Shown piece after piece: positions 36,136 to 47,349 of a DNA stretch of 64,000 nt. A model generated the notes under the pieces. It saw only the letters and a program-made list of their open reading frames with translations, was not told where the DNA came from and ran no database searches. The DNA comes from Cyrtodaria siliqua (Eukaryota; Mollusca; Bivalvia; Adapedonta; Hiatellidae). The translations under genes and the position numbers were made by a program. Every line of letters begins with the position of its first letter. Within the stretch, counting starts at the first letter, position 1. The stretch is from NCBI GenBank assembly GCA_037043455.1, contig JAWPHD010002642.1:62001-126000 (forward strand), read 5' to 3'.

Positions 36136-37200
36136 CAACAAGAGGTCAATGGCCTTGAAGCTTTACTGATAGGTTTTTGATAGCTAGATCAGCATTCCTG
36201 TGAAGTTTCATGAAAATCAGTCAAGTAGTTTCAGAGGAGTAGTCGCTACAAGTTTTCATTATATAACTATGTAAACAAAGATGGCTGCTGGCGGCCATGT
36301 TTAATTATTTTGATAAGGATCAACATCATGTCATACTGATCAGTTTAGAAAAAGTCCCATATCAATATCACTTATAGTTTTCAAGAAGTAGTCGATACAA
36401 ACTTGTATTTTGAAAATCTATTATTAGCCATGGCTGCCATTTTGAATTTCCGGCCGACCTGATATTTTGCTAGGATTAATAAGACATCAAAAGCAACATC
36501 CCTGTGAAGTTTCATGAAAATCCGTCGAGTAGTTACAGATAAGTAGTCGCTACAAGTTTTTACTAGATAACTCTACATAAACAAAGATGGCCGCTGACAG
36601 CCATGTTTAACATCGAATCAAAACGATTTTCGACAAGGACCAATATCATGCTGATCATTTTAGAAAAAGTATCATATCAATATCACTTGTAGTTTTCAAG
36701 AAGTACTCGCTACAAACTTGTTTTTTTGATAATCTATTTTTAGCTGTGGCAGCCATCTTGAAATTCCGACCAAACTGAAATCTTGCTAGGATCATTTAGA
36801 CACCAAGAGCAACATTCCTGTGAATTTTCATGAAATCCGTCGAGTAGTTTCAGAGGAGTAGTCGCTTCAAGTTTTTACTAAATAACTCGATGTAAATAAA
36901 GATGGCAGCTGGCAGCCATGTTCAACGTCGAATCAAATCGATTTTCGACAAGGACCAACATCATGTCATGCTGATCATTTTAGAAAAAGTCCCATATCAA
37001 TATCACTTATAGTTTTCAAGAAGTAGTCGCTACAAACTTGTTTTTTAAAAATCTATTTTTAGATTTGGCGGCCATCTTGGATTTCACATCAACATGAATT
37101 TTTGCTAGGATCAACTAGACTTCATGGGCAGCATTTCTGTAGTTTCATGAAAATCCATTCAGTAGTTTCAGAGGAGTAGTCGCAACAAAAAAAAAAAATA
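36136..37200 (+). repeat. GTAGTCGCTACAA cassette array
   Basis: Head ACAAGAGGTCAATGGCC, then about seven units with AGTAGTCGCTACAA at roughly 36240, 36389, 36548, 36706, 36859, 37024 and 37178 (150-165 bp apart). It is the same family as 32729-33300, with remnants at 42940-43110 and 43490-43740. Confidence 0.9.
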
Positions 37201-37557
37201 CGGATCAGCAGAGCTAAAAAAGCTGTTTGAGATACAATAATATGACACATTTTATTTTTCTCCACCAAATTTTAGAATATAGTTCTAATATTTTGTGACG
37301 TTATAAAGCGTCAGTATAAGGATTATGTAAAAAAATCATTTTCCAAAAAAAAGTGAGTTACAATAGTTTCGCTTTCAGGGCCGTCGTTTGAACGTTTTTG
37401 GGGCCCCATTCCCCTCCCCTAAAAGTATGTATTTTTCCCCTTTTCCTGTGAAAAATTCTCCTTAAAAAAAAATTAGAAAATGTTAAACTCCTATACAGGA
37501 AAACAGCATACTTTTTGTAATTTGGAATGGTACATTCTTGGTGCCACTTAAATAATA

Positions 37558-38815
37558 AAACAAGAGGCCCAAGAGGGCCTGTGGACGCTCTACTGGCAAA
37601 CTTGGCTCTTATAACATCAATGAAGCGAGAGACTGTCATTTACGTTTTTTTTAAAATTTTGGGCGAAGTACAGCTTTTTAACTAAATCAAGGGCCATAAC
37701 TAGATCAGTAAAACAGTTTGGCAAAGATCAGATGCAAAATGAAGGCAATATCGTATGACGAGGCAAATTATAGCATTTTTAACAAAATCAAGGGCCATAA
37801 CTCTGCTGTTACTGGTCCGATCCGTCTGGTTTTCACTTGACCGAGCTTTCATTGACATTATGATATCTGATATAGTTTGGTAAAGATCGGATAAAAAATA
37901 AAGGCATTATCGTCTTAACGAGGCAAACTATAGCATTTTGAACTAAATCAAGGGCCATAACTCCGCCGTTACTGGTCCGATATAAATGATTTACGAACTT
38001 GTCCGACCTTTCATTGATATTAACAATCTGATCAAGTTTGGTAAAGATCAAAAAAAACAATGAAGCCCCTATCGTCTTAACGAGGCAAAAAATAGCACTT
38101 TTAACTAAATCAAGGGCCACAACTCTGCTGTTACTGGTCCAAAATGGCTGGTTTTCGAACTTGTTCGAGCTTTCAATGACATTAACAATCTGATAAAGTT
38201 TGGTAAAGATCGGATGAACAATGAAGCCCCTATCGTCTTAACGAGGCAAAATATAGCATGTTTAACTAAATCAAGGGCCATGACTCTGCTGTTACTGGTC
38301 CGATATGGCTGGTTTTCGAACTTGGCTAGTAGAGATAACATTTTTTTTTTTATTATACCCCCACAAACGAAAATTTGGTAAAGATCGGGAAACAATGTAG
38401 CCCCGATCTTCTTAATGATGCAAAATATAGCATTTTGAACTAAATCAAGGGCCATAACTACGCTGTTACTAGTCCGACGATATGGCTGCTTTTTGAACTT
38501 GTCCAAGCTTTCATTGATATTAACAATGTGGTAAAGTTTGGTAAAGATAGGATGAAAAATTAAGGCCATATCGTATTAACGAAGCAAAATATAGCATTTG
38601 TTAACTAAATCAAGGACCATAACTCTGCTGTTACTGGTCCGATCTGGCTGGTTTTCGAACTTGTCCGAGCTTTCATTGATATTAACAATGTGGTAAAGTT
38701 TGGTAAAGATAGGATGAAAAATGAAGGCCCTATTGTCTTAACGAGACAAAAGTTAACGACGGACAGACAACTCGGCATCCCATAAGCTCCAAGGCCCCAT
38801 TCCCCCAATACAGAA
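37558..38815 (-). repeat. 160-bp cassette array (TCAAGGGCCATAACTC family)
   Basis: Head ACAAGAGGCCCAAGAGGGCC, then about seven units with AACTAAATCAAGGGCCATAA at 37791, 37951, 38113, 38273, 38448 and 38613 (mostly 160-165 bp). It ends with GACGGACAGACAACTCGGCA. The same family occurs at 40514-40690, 41720-42300, 46530-46960 and 62100-63350. Translated frames look similar between units only because the DNA is repeated. Confidence 0.92.
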
Positions 38816-38860
38816 AGACGGCCCTGGCTTTAAACCCTCGATATATTGAAAAATGTGGAT

Positions 38861-39146
38861 TCAAACACACCCAAATCCGTAAGACCCAACTATGATGTAC
38901 AATAAAATTTCTTCAAATTCATCATAATTTTGCAGATCTTTTGTTTTTGTAAACAAAATAGATGGAGCACATGTGGTCACTTTGGGTAGGAGAAGCGAAG
39001 TATGGTCAAATTCAATAAGTCCACAACTCAAATTCAGTGGTAGCCTAGTGCAACCAAGGAGTGATTGCAATACATGGCCCATATTGAGAATTACTTCAGT
39101 TTCATTTCCATCTGCTACATCTATCCATGGTATAGTAACTTTCCCA
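38861..39146 (-). CDS. HECT ligase last exon: C-lobe with catalytic Cys
   Basis: Reads VTIPWIDVADGNETEVILNM, then LPLNLSCGLIEFDHTSLLLP, and LPKVTTCAPSILFTKTKDLQ, NYDEFEEILLYIIVGSYGFG, and stops TGA at 38861-38863. The TTC(A)P motif holds the ubiquitin-accepting Cys (codon 38969-38971). The NYDEFEEILLYI..GFG ending is typical of HECT C-termini. An acceptor TTTATTTCCAG gives exon start 39146, but phase with the previous exon fits better if AAAG at 39139 is used (start 39138). No clear AATAAA follows before the 38.8-kb cassette array. Confidence 0.75.
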
Positions 39147-39564
39147 CTGGAAATAAATGAAAGACACAGTAACATTACAGAGAAAACTTTCAATGTTATT
39201 AAATATCAGTCTACAACTGTAAAAACTAGACAATGTTAGTCCCGAGTTATCAGACTGAAACCAATTTAACTCCTTGACTTTTCTGTGTCCTTGAACTAAG
39301 GTATAGTGATCCCAAAATCAACAGAACTGCCATTACCAAAGCCAACCTATCTGTAAAGTTCAATAATCATATAAAAATCTTTTTTATTATAATTCTTTTC
39401 TAATCAAAACAAGACATTAATGACATCATACCAAAACAAACTAAATGGAAGAAAACGACTGATTTTTTTTTTAAATGAGAAACATAAAATTAGTGCTGAA
39501 ATATTTTTTCTATTCATACTGAGGAATTCTAAGAATGAGCAAATTAAAATACAATAAAACTTAC

Positions 39565-39762
39565 GCTCAATTTTCTTGAGGAATTTATTCGAATTGTACA
39601 TAATCACTTCTTCTGTAGCCTTTTCTTCTGCATCAGTGGAGAAGCTAGGTCTAAAAAATGACTGAAAATCTTCTGCTATAGGGTTGCAGTCGTCAAGAAA
39701 GTAACATTCTGCCTCCTTAGCATTTTGCTGTAAAAGTTTCAGGATGCCATGAAGTTTCAGAC
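39565..39762 (-). CDS. HECT ligase exon: linker to C-lobe
   Basis: Acceptor ACATTTTTTGTAG, exon from 39762: LKLHGILKLLQQNAKEAECY, then FLDDCNPIAEDFQSFFRPSF and NSNKFLKKIE. Donor C/GTAAGTTTT after 39565, phase 1. The content matches the region between the hinge and C-lobe of G2E3-like HECT proteins (xxCxPxxAEDFxSFFxPxFS...NFNKFLKKIE). It is separated from the hinge exon by a 4-kb intron filled with nested repeats. Confidence 0.7.
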
Positions 39763-40034
39763 CTACAAAAAATGTTTGTGAGTTTAAATGTGAAAGAATG
39801 TGTTGTGTTATAAAAAAATACATGAAAACAAAAGCGTCAAGTGGTCCTAAATCTCTCAACTAAAAACAAGAGCAATAACTGATAACAAGGTTTTAAAGGG
39901 ACACACAGCTTTGAAATGGGTGTCTCGATTTATATATCCAGTATCATTTTTACTTTTACCTGGTTATATTTAAATATATCAAATTTTAAGTATTCACTAT
40001 TTCGTCTTATTATACTATAAGTTTTAATATATAC

Positions 40035-40385
40035 TGAAAGGAAAAACAAACGCCACACAGGAATTTCCGCTATATATTGTATATACTGCACACTTTTAAT
40101 TCCATATAATTATATTTCATGGAAATACCAAGATGTTTTGTAAAAAAAAAGTTTCAGTTATTTAGAGAAAGGACACAACTGTGATGTTGTAGACGTTTTA
40201 ATCACAGTACACGTTGTAACAAGAAATTGATAAATGTTGCGAGCCGTTCAGTCCTGTATTTAACGTAACGAGTTTGCAAAATTTTGCATCCCAAGTTTGC
40301 GCACATGCTTGAGCCAAACGCACCTGTACGCGCATATTGTACATACATAGCGGAAATTCCCGTGTCGCGTTTCTTTTTCCTTTCA
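40035..40385. mobile_element. MITE with about 43-bp TIRs
   Basis: TGAAAGGAAAAACAAACGCC...GGAATTTCCGCTAT at the left is the inverted counterpart of ATAGCGGAAATTCC...GCGTTTCTTTTTCCTTTCA at the right, about 90% identical over 43 bp. 351 bp long and non-coding. Target duplication is unclear because both flanks are TA-rich. Confidence 0.85.
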
Positions 40386-40513
40386 TTATATTATTGGTGC
40401 AATAACATCAACAAATAATATGCAAAACCAAACGCTTAATACAATTCTTATAATTAACATTAATGATTGAACAAATGCAATTTATGTAGAAAAGCTAACG
40501 GGTTGCCGTTAGT

Positions 40514-42310
40514 TTTTAAACAAGAGGCCCAAGAGGACCTGTGTATGCTCTACTTGCTTACACGGCTCTTATCACATCAATGAAGCGAGTGACTATCGCT
40601 TAAAGAGGCAAAATATAGCATTTTTAACTAAATCAAGAGCCATAACTGCAGTTACTGGTCCGATCTGGCTGATTTTCGAACTTGGCTAGTAGAGATAACA
40701 TTTTTTTTTTTATTATACCCCCACAAACGAAACGAAGTTAGTTTGTGGGGGTATATAGGAGTGAGCTTGGTCTGTCTGTCTGTCTGTCTGTCTCTGTCCG
40801 TCGGTCTGTTGGTTTTCGGACGGTAACTCATGAAAGGGTTGATGGATTTAAATAATATTTGGTACACGGGTATAACACCATAAAATACAAGTCAAGTTCG
40901 ACTTTGGTTACAAACCATCAATTTTTGACGGAGTTATGGCCCCTTTTCCTCTTAGAATTAGAAAAAATGGTTTCCGGTCGACAACTCATGAAAGGGTCGA
41001 CGAATTAAATAATTTTTGGTACACGGGTTTAAGACCATAAAATACAGGTCAAGTTCGACTTTGGTTACAAACCACCAATTTTTGACGGAGTTATGGCCCC
41101 TTTTCAACTTAGAATTTGCCCAAAAAAACGGTGTCCGGACAATAACTCATGAAAGGGTCGACGGATTTAAATAATTGTTGGTACACGGGTTTAAGACCAT
41201 AAAATACAGGTCAAGTTCGACTTTGGTTACAAACCACCAATTTTTTATGGAGTTATGGCCCCTTTTCAACTTAGAATTTGCCAAAAAAATGCTACAATCA
41301 ACTCTGAGGAACCTGCTAATTTGGGTTTGTATTAAATTTAAACAATTTATAATGCATCCTCTTCATGACCATGTCTCTTTTTATTACACTTATACATCTT
41401 TGACTTGAACGGTGTAACACGCAAATTTTTGTTAGTCTTCTTCCCTGATCACTAACAATATTGAAAACTCTCTCTCTCTCTCTCCTCTCCTCTCCCCCCT
41501 CTCTCTCTCTCTCATTATTTTTTTTTCCTGTTTATTTCATATTTTGTAGTTTTAATAATTTGATTGCCATTGTCTAAATTGTATGAATATTTTGTAGCGG
41601 GAGGGCCGGATTTCTAATGTTGTAATAACTTGTGGCCCTACCATTGTTTTCTTGTGGTTGCCATGTTTATGTGACAAGGCGGTATTGTGGGGCTTTTTTT
41701 TAAAAAATAATAAAAGAAAAAAAGTTAAAAAAAATCTGGTAAAGTTTGGTAAAGATCAGATGAAAAATGAAGGCCCTATCGTCTTAACGAGGCAAAATGT
41801 AGCATTTTTAACTAAATCAAGGGCCATAAAACCGCTGTTACTGGTCCGATCTGGCTGGTTTTCAAACTTGTCCGAGCTTTTATTGACATTACCAAAATGG
41901 TAAAGTTTGGTAATGATCGGTTGAAAAATGAAGGCCCTATCGTCTTAACGAGGCAAAATGTAGCATTTCAACTAAATCAAGGGCCATAACACTGCTGTTA
42001 CTGGTCCGATCTGGCTGGTTTTCAAACTTCTCCGAGCTATCATTGACATTAACAATCTGGTAAAGTTTGGCAAAGATTGATTAAAAATTGAATGCCCTAT
42101 CGTCCTAACGAGGCAAAATATAGCATTTTTAACTAAATCAACGACAATAACTCTGCTGTTACTGGTCAGATTTGGCTGGTTTTCGAACTTATCCGAGCTT
42201 TCATTGTCATTAACAATCTGGTACAGTTTGGTAAAGATCAGAAGGCTCTATCGTCTTAACGAGATAAAAGTTAACAACGGAAGGACGACAGACAACTTGG
42301 CATCCAAAAA
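40514..42310. repeat. Composite cassette block (three families)
   Basis: 40514-40690 is a partial TCAAGGGCCATAAC unit with the ACAAGAGGCCCAAGAGG head. 40715-41290 is a different element with a stem TTTGTGGGGGTATA/TATACCCCCACAAA, a GTCT run (40771-40810) and three units with GTCAAGTTCGACTTTGGTTA at 40892, 41048 and 41210 (156 and 162 bp). 41460-41515 is a CTCTCC simple repeat. 41720-42300 resumes the first family with units at 41820, 41980 and 42140 (exactly 160 bp), ending in a GGACGACAGACAAC tail. Confidence 0.8.
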
Positions 42311-42345
42311 TCAAGATTGCCATGTGTCCATTTAAAGTGGAACGA

Positions 42346-43766
42346 TTTAAGGTAAAGAGCCACCCAAGGAGACTTCCTGTCAAGTTTCAAAATAAAAATT
42401 GGCCAAGTATTTCAGTAGATGTCGTTTGAAGCAATAAGTTAACGCAGGACGGATGACGGACAGGCGATGAACATTGCTGAGTTGTATCAGTCTTGAAAGG
42501 GTTAATGTCAAAATACAGCCCAAAAAATAAGAATTGATTTCTTTTACATTAATATGTAGATATTAATCATTGTAATTATCCCACCTTTAGAAAATATGTC
42601 ACTACTTTGAAGGTATTTTCATGTGTACATAACTTTTTAGCTTTACTGGCCTTTGTGTATATAAGACTACGATTTTTTTCTTGTTTAATTTTATCAAACC
42701 TGCATAGTAGATAGACATCAAAGAAAGGTTGTTTCCTTTTTAAATTCAGCTATATTGGTCAAAGGGTCTATGAATAATCTCCCCTTGAAATGGCAAAAAT
42801 AGCTTTTGGTCTGTTTGACCCTATAGTAACAGCATTTCTTTTATAATGACTATCAAACTTTGAAAAATGATATAATTTAACATGAGGAAATATGGGTCAG
42901 ATTTAATAAAGCACCTGGGAGATATAGCTGTTTGAAATTGCCAAAAGATGATATTACATGAAAATCCATCCAGTAGTTTCAGAGGAGTAGCCGCCGCAAA
43001 AATGTCTTGTGAAAATCTATTTTTAGCTGTAGTGGCCATCTTGAATTTCGGGCGGACCTGACTTTTACTTAGGATCAACTAGACATCAAGAGCAACATTT
43101 TTTGTAAAGTTTCAGGAAAATCCATTCAATTCATAACTTTCACATGACATCATCAAAATAATTTGACCAATCAGTGATCAATAAATAAAAGACCTCCACA
43201 TTCTGGTAGGGGTTAAACTCGGTGTTTAGCTAAGTGCTCAACTGACTTTAACCCTTTATAAAACTAGTTTGTAGTGACAATTATATTAAAAGCTTTATTT
43301 TTTATGTACATCTATGTATCTTCTTTTGGTGTTGTCTGATTGTAAAACACCAATATGGATACATTTAATTTAAATCATGGTCTAATATTTTCATTTTTCA
43401 TATAGAGATTGAGGATAAAGTCCAAGTAAACCCCTTTATTTTCACCTACTGAATATCTCAACCTTTCGGAATTTGACCGGATGTGAAAGTTATGAATAGT
43501 TTCAGAGGAGTAGTCGCCGCAAAATTGTCTTTCTATAATATATGTTCAGCTGTGGCGGCTTGGATTTCCGGTCTACCTGAATTTTACCTTAGGACCAACT
43601 AGACATTAAGAGCAATGCTCCTGTAAAGTTTCAGGAAAATCCATCCAGTAGTTTCAGAGATAGTCACCGCAAAAAATGTTTACAGACACCGCGCCACGGC
43701 ATAAGCTCTGTTGTTCTTTGATCAGTAGAGCTAAATACTGAAAACTGCTATAAATCCCAACATACC
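42346..43766. repeat. HECT intron with cassette remnants
   Basis: Contains remnants of the TAGTCGC cassette family (42940-43110, 43490-43740) and a short GACGGATGACGGAC tail (42450-42470). No other gene seen. Confidence 0.55.
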
Positions 43767-43833
43767 ACAGCTTGGATTAAATCAATTGTCCAATGGTGTT
43801 CAATGCAATTTAAGAGATTTTTAAAAAAATCCC

Positions 43834-44011
43834 CTTCCATGAACTGATTTACAGATGCCATTACACGATAAAGAAGAAAGTGTCCCTCGAGTGCATTGAT
43901 CGCCTGCTCCTTATTCTCAAATGTCAGGATCTGACTGTACCCTGTTGCCTCCAATATTGAAATGTTTTCATTAAACACATCTGTAATTGTTTCAGGTGTA
44001 GCCTCCTCAAT
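43834..44011 (-). CDS. HECT ligase exon: hinge region
   Basis: Begins after a clear acceptor (TTTATATTTCAG) in phase 0: IEEATPETITDVFNENISIL, then EATGYSQILTF, and ends ...SVNQFMEG. In HECT domains this stretch leads to FMEGL, and the next exon starts GT CTG AAA. Joining after GAAG at 43834 therefore restores FMEG-LKLHG in the right phase. The expected donor is GGGATTTT rather than GT. The alternative donor GTATGT after 43767 is strong, but its phase does not fit the next exon and it would add about 22 unrelated residues. Confidence 0.7.
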
Positions 44012-44328
44012 CTGAAATATAAATCAGAAGCCCAGTTGGGTACTCATTCCCTTGGCTATTGTTACCACTGATTTATTTCCGACAGAAAAGTTGTCGGGTA
44101 CGTCTTGAAATTATGTATCTTCTTTTTTTCTACAAAATATCTATGCATATAACTTTTGAGTCCAAGCTTATAGTATACATTTTCATACTTTCTGTAAAGT
44201 TTCATGAACATATGATGAAAATTTATCTATGTCAGCAGAGAATAACCAATATGTCATATAGATCAACAGATCATTGACATTAGTACATAGTTTAAAACTC
44301 AAGTGCCCGGGGGCAATAATACAATATG

Positions 44329-44500
44329 TTAAAGGGAAACATGGCAGCTTTATTAAAGCTCTGTAAAAAAAACAACAGCCAGGCAGAACTTTATAAGTAA
44401 TGATATTAATGATTTCCCTGTTTGTTTCCAGTTTGCAAAAAACCCCACAGGACACCGCTGTTTTTGAAAAATCAAACTGCCAAGTATCCCTTTCAATTTT
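44329..44500. mobile_element. Short AAAGGGA-TIR MITE (HECT intron)
   Basis: Left TTAAAGGGAAACATGGCAGC; right AAACTGCCAAGTATCCCTTT. It is a 170-bp derivative of the family at 32562, 39893 and 54436. Confidence 0.65.
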
Positions 44501-45730
44501 TACAAATAAGTGTATGATAATTAATTAAGCCCTGGTGAGGGACGACCATTCACTTTAAACAGTATTTATATAGAACCTCGACATTATGCTTTGTGAAAAA
44601 TATCAGATTTCCATTTCTAGTTATTTTGAAGTAAAAGTATATATATATAAAGTCAATGTTTTTGACCCTTGCAGCTGACCATTTTAACCCAGGATAAAAG
44701 TTCAAACGTGTTTAATAGAAAAACAGAAGCAATTCCTGCAAGTTAAAATATATGTAGCAGCAGTACTATCACTTGCACTTACTTGTGACCCCTAGGGCAG
44801 TGCTTAATTTTACCCCAAGGTCACCATTTTCTTATCTTTGTGTGAGTACCACATATTGAAGCATCACAGCAGATTAGGTCAAAATCTCTTTAGCAGTTTC
44901 ACGGAGAGTGATCCCATTAACTCACAATTGAATCTCCGGTGAGCTAACAAGTAGGGCTGTTTCACTGTTCATTAGAACACTACATGTATGTTGATATAGA
45001 ATTTGGATGGAATTCTAGAGCTATTACTGAAGCTGATGAATAGATCTCCTTGAGAAGAAAGATATAACTACATTCATATGAACCATAGGTGCCCCTTCAT
45101 GTTTCAGTGAGAAAGGATCATCATAAACAAACCATATGAAAGGCTGAACCAAATTGGATTCATATCACGATAAAATACGGGACATGGAACCAATACCAAT
45201 AACCTGTTGTAATATCAGAGTTGAGGCAATTTCAAACCTTTGGACATTTTAAGTTGTCCAGTGCCAAACAGTAATTACAACATAACAAGAATTGTGTCTA
45301 TGGACACGGATGCCCCCACTGCAAACCATCCACAAAACTGTGCAAGGATACAAACACACAAGAAATAGTTATTGGAAGAAAAAGTAACTTCATGTTGTCC
45401 TTTTGTGTGACGTTTGACGAAATTCCCTTAATTAGTTTTGGAGTTATGGCTGAGACATAAAAAAATATTTTAACCTTTGACCTCCATTGTGACCTTGACC
45501 TTTGAGTTACGGACCCAAGTATTGCGCGTGACACACCTTCTTATTGTGATTAACATTTCTGTGAAGTTTAAACGAAATTTCCTTAAGTAGTTTCTGCGTA
45601 TTGGCTGAGACACGATTCCGGACAGTGCTATCCCTATTTGCCTTCCTTCAGGGACATAAAAATCAAATAAACTTTGCATTTTAATAGTTAATTTAAGTAA
45701 TTCTTAAAATTTAGAATCAGTAACAAATAC
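44501..45730. repeat. HECT intron; dispersed repeat at 45298-45680
   Basis: 45298-45680 has the GTGACCTTGACCTTTGAGTT style of the cassette elements at 48.3 kb and 51.3 kb (TTATGGCTGAGACA twice, about 170 bp apart). No gene seen in the rest. Confidence 0.5.
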
Positions 45731-46188
45731 CTGCTTGATAGCAGTTACAACATCTGCACGTTGAATTTCGTCTGTCTGCACTGCTCTGAAATCTGGCTCT
45801 ATCCCCTCCAAGATATATTTTGTCACATATCGGTTTAGGCATTTTGGGCCTGGGTGACCATTCAAAATTGCTGTTGCTACTGACTTCCCAATTAGGCCAT
45901 ATTGTTTTTTATCTAGTAGATTTGGTTTAACGCTGAAATTATTATCTTCAAATATATCTGTTCCCTTAAATAGCAGTGAGAAAAATTCTCTTAACAATCC
46001 CCCAGCATCAACACCTTCTTCACCAATGAAATGAACTTTCAAGGTTTTATTCCAGTCTTCAACTTCAGCCTCTTTAAGTTGATCAATAGCAGTGGAATTA
46101 AATAATCTTCTCACTACCTTAATAGTCCAGGGAGTTTGTTTTGTCATCAATTTTCTTTCTTATCCCATCCAATGCTTGCAACAGACTG
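45731..46188 (-). CDS. HECT ligase exon: HECT N-lobe
   Basis: Holds the N-lobe signature HFIGEEGVDAGGLLREFFSL and later YGLIGKSVATAILNG...YVTKYILEG. The N-lobe binds the E2. The acceptor lies after a pyrimidine tract at AACAG/CAG (exon start 46188 or 46185). The donor after 45731 is CAG/GTATTTG, phase 0. The frame entering from the zinc-finger exon reads LDGIRKKIDDKTNSLDY then stops (TAA at 46119-46121), whereas the HECT signature is in the neighbouring frame from about 46130 onward. One extra base near CCCTGGACT would explain this. Either the gene is frameshifted or the assembly has an error. Confidence 0.8.
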
Positions 46189-47101
46189 CTGTTTGAAAAA
46201 TAATTCAAAGGCAAAATTACACAATAATTTATCTAATGTCACCCGACAAAATGTAAAGCAATAAGACAAGAATACACCCTATCAGTAATGTGTACTATTT
46301 ACTTGACTGCATGGGGTGCGTTAGGCCTTGAATGCCTACCAGCACATGAGGAACTGGTGACATAACTTTGAACCTGATAATTTAACAAAATCCAGGTTAA
46401 TGGTTTGGCAATTTCTGTCTGTCTAAACATCTGTTTAAAATTCTTATTTTTTCCTTGTATCACAACAAAATTTCACCTTCCAACTTCGAAACTTGACACA
46501 CACGTTCATCATCATCAGATGACTAGATGCGATGCAACTTGTTTACGAATTTGTCCATATTGACCAAATTCAGTAAAGATCAGTTGGAAGATGAAGGCAC
46601 TAGTGTGTTCACAAGGCAAAATATAGTATTTTTCATTTAATCAAGGGTCATAACTCTAGTGCTTATTATCCGATATGTGTGGTTTTCGAACTTGTCTAAG
46701 CTCTCGTTGATATTAAAATTCTGATCAAGTTTGGTAAAGATCGGATACAAAAGGAAGGGGTAAGAGTGTTCATAAGGCAAACTATAGCATTTTTCATTAA
46801 ATCAGGGGCTTTAATCTAGTGTTTATTATTTAGATATAGGTGGTTTCTTAAACTTACCCGAGTTCTCATTGATACTGACTCAAAAATGAAGGTGCTCAAG
46901 TGTTCACAACAAACTGTTTATGGACATACCATGACATATGCCCTACTGGCCACTGGCCAGTAGATCTAAAGATCAAACGTGGAAAGGGTCATCCCTCCAG
47001 CACCATCCCCTGTATATTCCAGCATTAGAATTATTTTTCATTGGCAGACCCTGTTTTACAACAACTCATTGAACAAGTATACATCTTAGAACATTACTTA
47101 C
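46189..47101. repeat. HECT intron with 160-bp cassette remnants
   Basis: 46530-46960 contains two to three diverged TCAAGGGTCATAACTC cassettes and the end motif CATGACATATGCCCTACTGG. Confidence 0.6.
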
Positions 47102-47254
47102 ATATTACAAGAATCCTGTAGCTGCAAGTGGCTACGGCTTGTATCATCATCGTAAGTATCATCTCCACACGTGGCTGCATGCAAGGGCAGCGTTTCTAGT
47201 GGAAACCTTTTGCCACAGTCAGGACATACTTCATCCCTGCTTGTACCTGGTTTT
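47102..47254 (-). CDS. HECT ligase exon: UBZ-like zinc finger
   Basis: Reads KPGTSRDEVCPDCGKRFPLE and continues to LPLHAATCGDD. The CxxC...HxxxxC spacing resembles ubiquitin-binding UBZ fingers that precede HECT domains in mollusc ligases. The acceptor is probably CCAACAG at 47255 (an alternative CCAG gives 47246). The donor at 47101 is a consensus GTAAGT. The exon ends two bases into a codon, which fits the next exon in the frame reading LLQALDGIRKKIDDKTNSL. The role as a ubiquitin-binding module is inference from spacing and context. Confidence 0.65.
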
Positions 47255-47349
47255 CTGTTGGCCAAATATAAGCAGTAATGTACAAATAAGGAATACTTTC
47301 TTGTCAACTTATGAATAGACACCATATGGAGCAGACAATAAATTAGCAA

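Larger units (their letters stand above)
39893..42345 (-). mobile_element. AAAGGGACACA-TIR MITE with nested MITE and cassette element (in HECT intron)
   Basis: Left end TTTAAAGGGACACACAGC; right end GATTGCCATGTGTCCATTTAAA. Inside are a second MITE (40035-40385) and a cassette-type insertion (about 40514-42300). Sequence next to the insertion (ATTGAACAAATGCAA, GCTAACGGG) matches the inverted homologue at 32590-32725, confirming the host element. Confidence 0.65.
38861..47254 (-). other. Gene span: HECT-type E3 ubiquitin ligase, probably decaying
   Basis: Five minus-strand exons in the order expected for a HECT ligase: UBZ-like zinc finger, HECT N-lobe, hinge, linker to C-lobe, and C-lobe with catalytic Cys. 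HECT ligases accept ubiquitin from an E2 onto a C-lobe Cys and pass it to substrate. The closest named family I can suggest is the G2/M-phase-specific E3 ligase-like proteins that are numerous in molluscs. Introns are 0.9-4.1 kb and full of transposon sequence. Exon phases agree for zinc finger to N-lobe and N-lobe to hinge. A frameshift in the N-lobe exon and a GG donor after the hinge exon suggest damage. The 5' end was not found. A possible upstream exon with a good GTGAGT donor ends at 50397, but nothing ties it to this gene. Confidence 0.75.

Noticed and set aside
38105..38569. 154-codon minus frame and similar ones (37833-38120, 38605-38808, 62763-62981) with VMALDLVKNAIFCLV-like motifs
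   Set aside because: Repeated translation of the 160-bp cassettes. Stops fall in most units and unit length is not consistently divisible by 3.
43748..43833. Extension of the HECT hinge exon to the strong GTATGT donor at 43766
   Set aside because: The added residues do not resemble HECT sequence and the resulting phase 0 does not fit the next exon, whereas ending at 43834 gives the expected FMEG-LKLHG.
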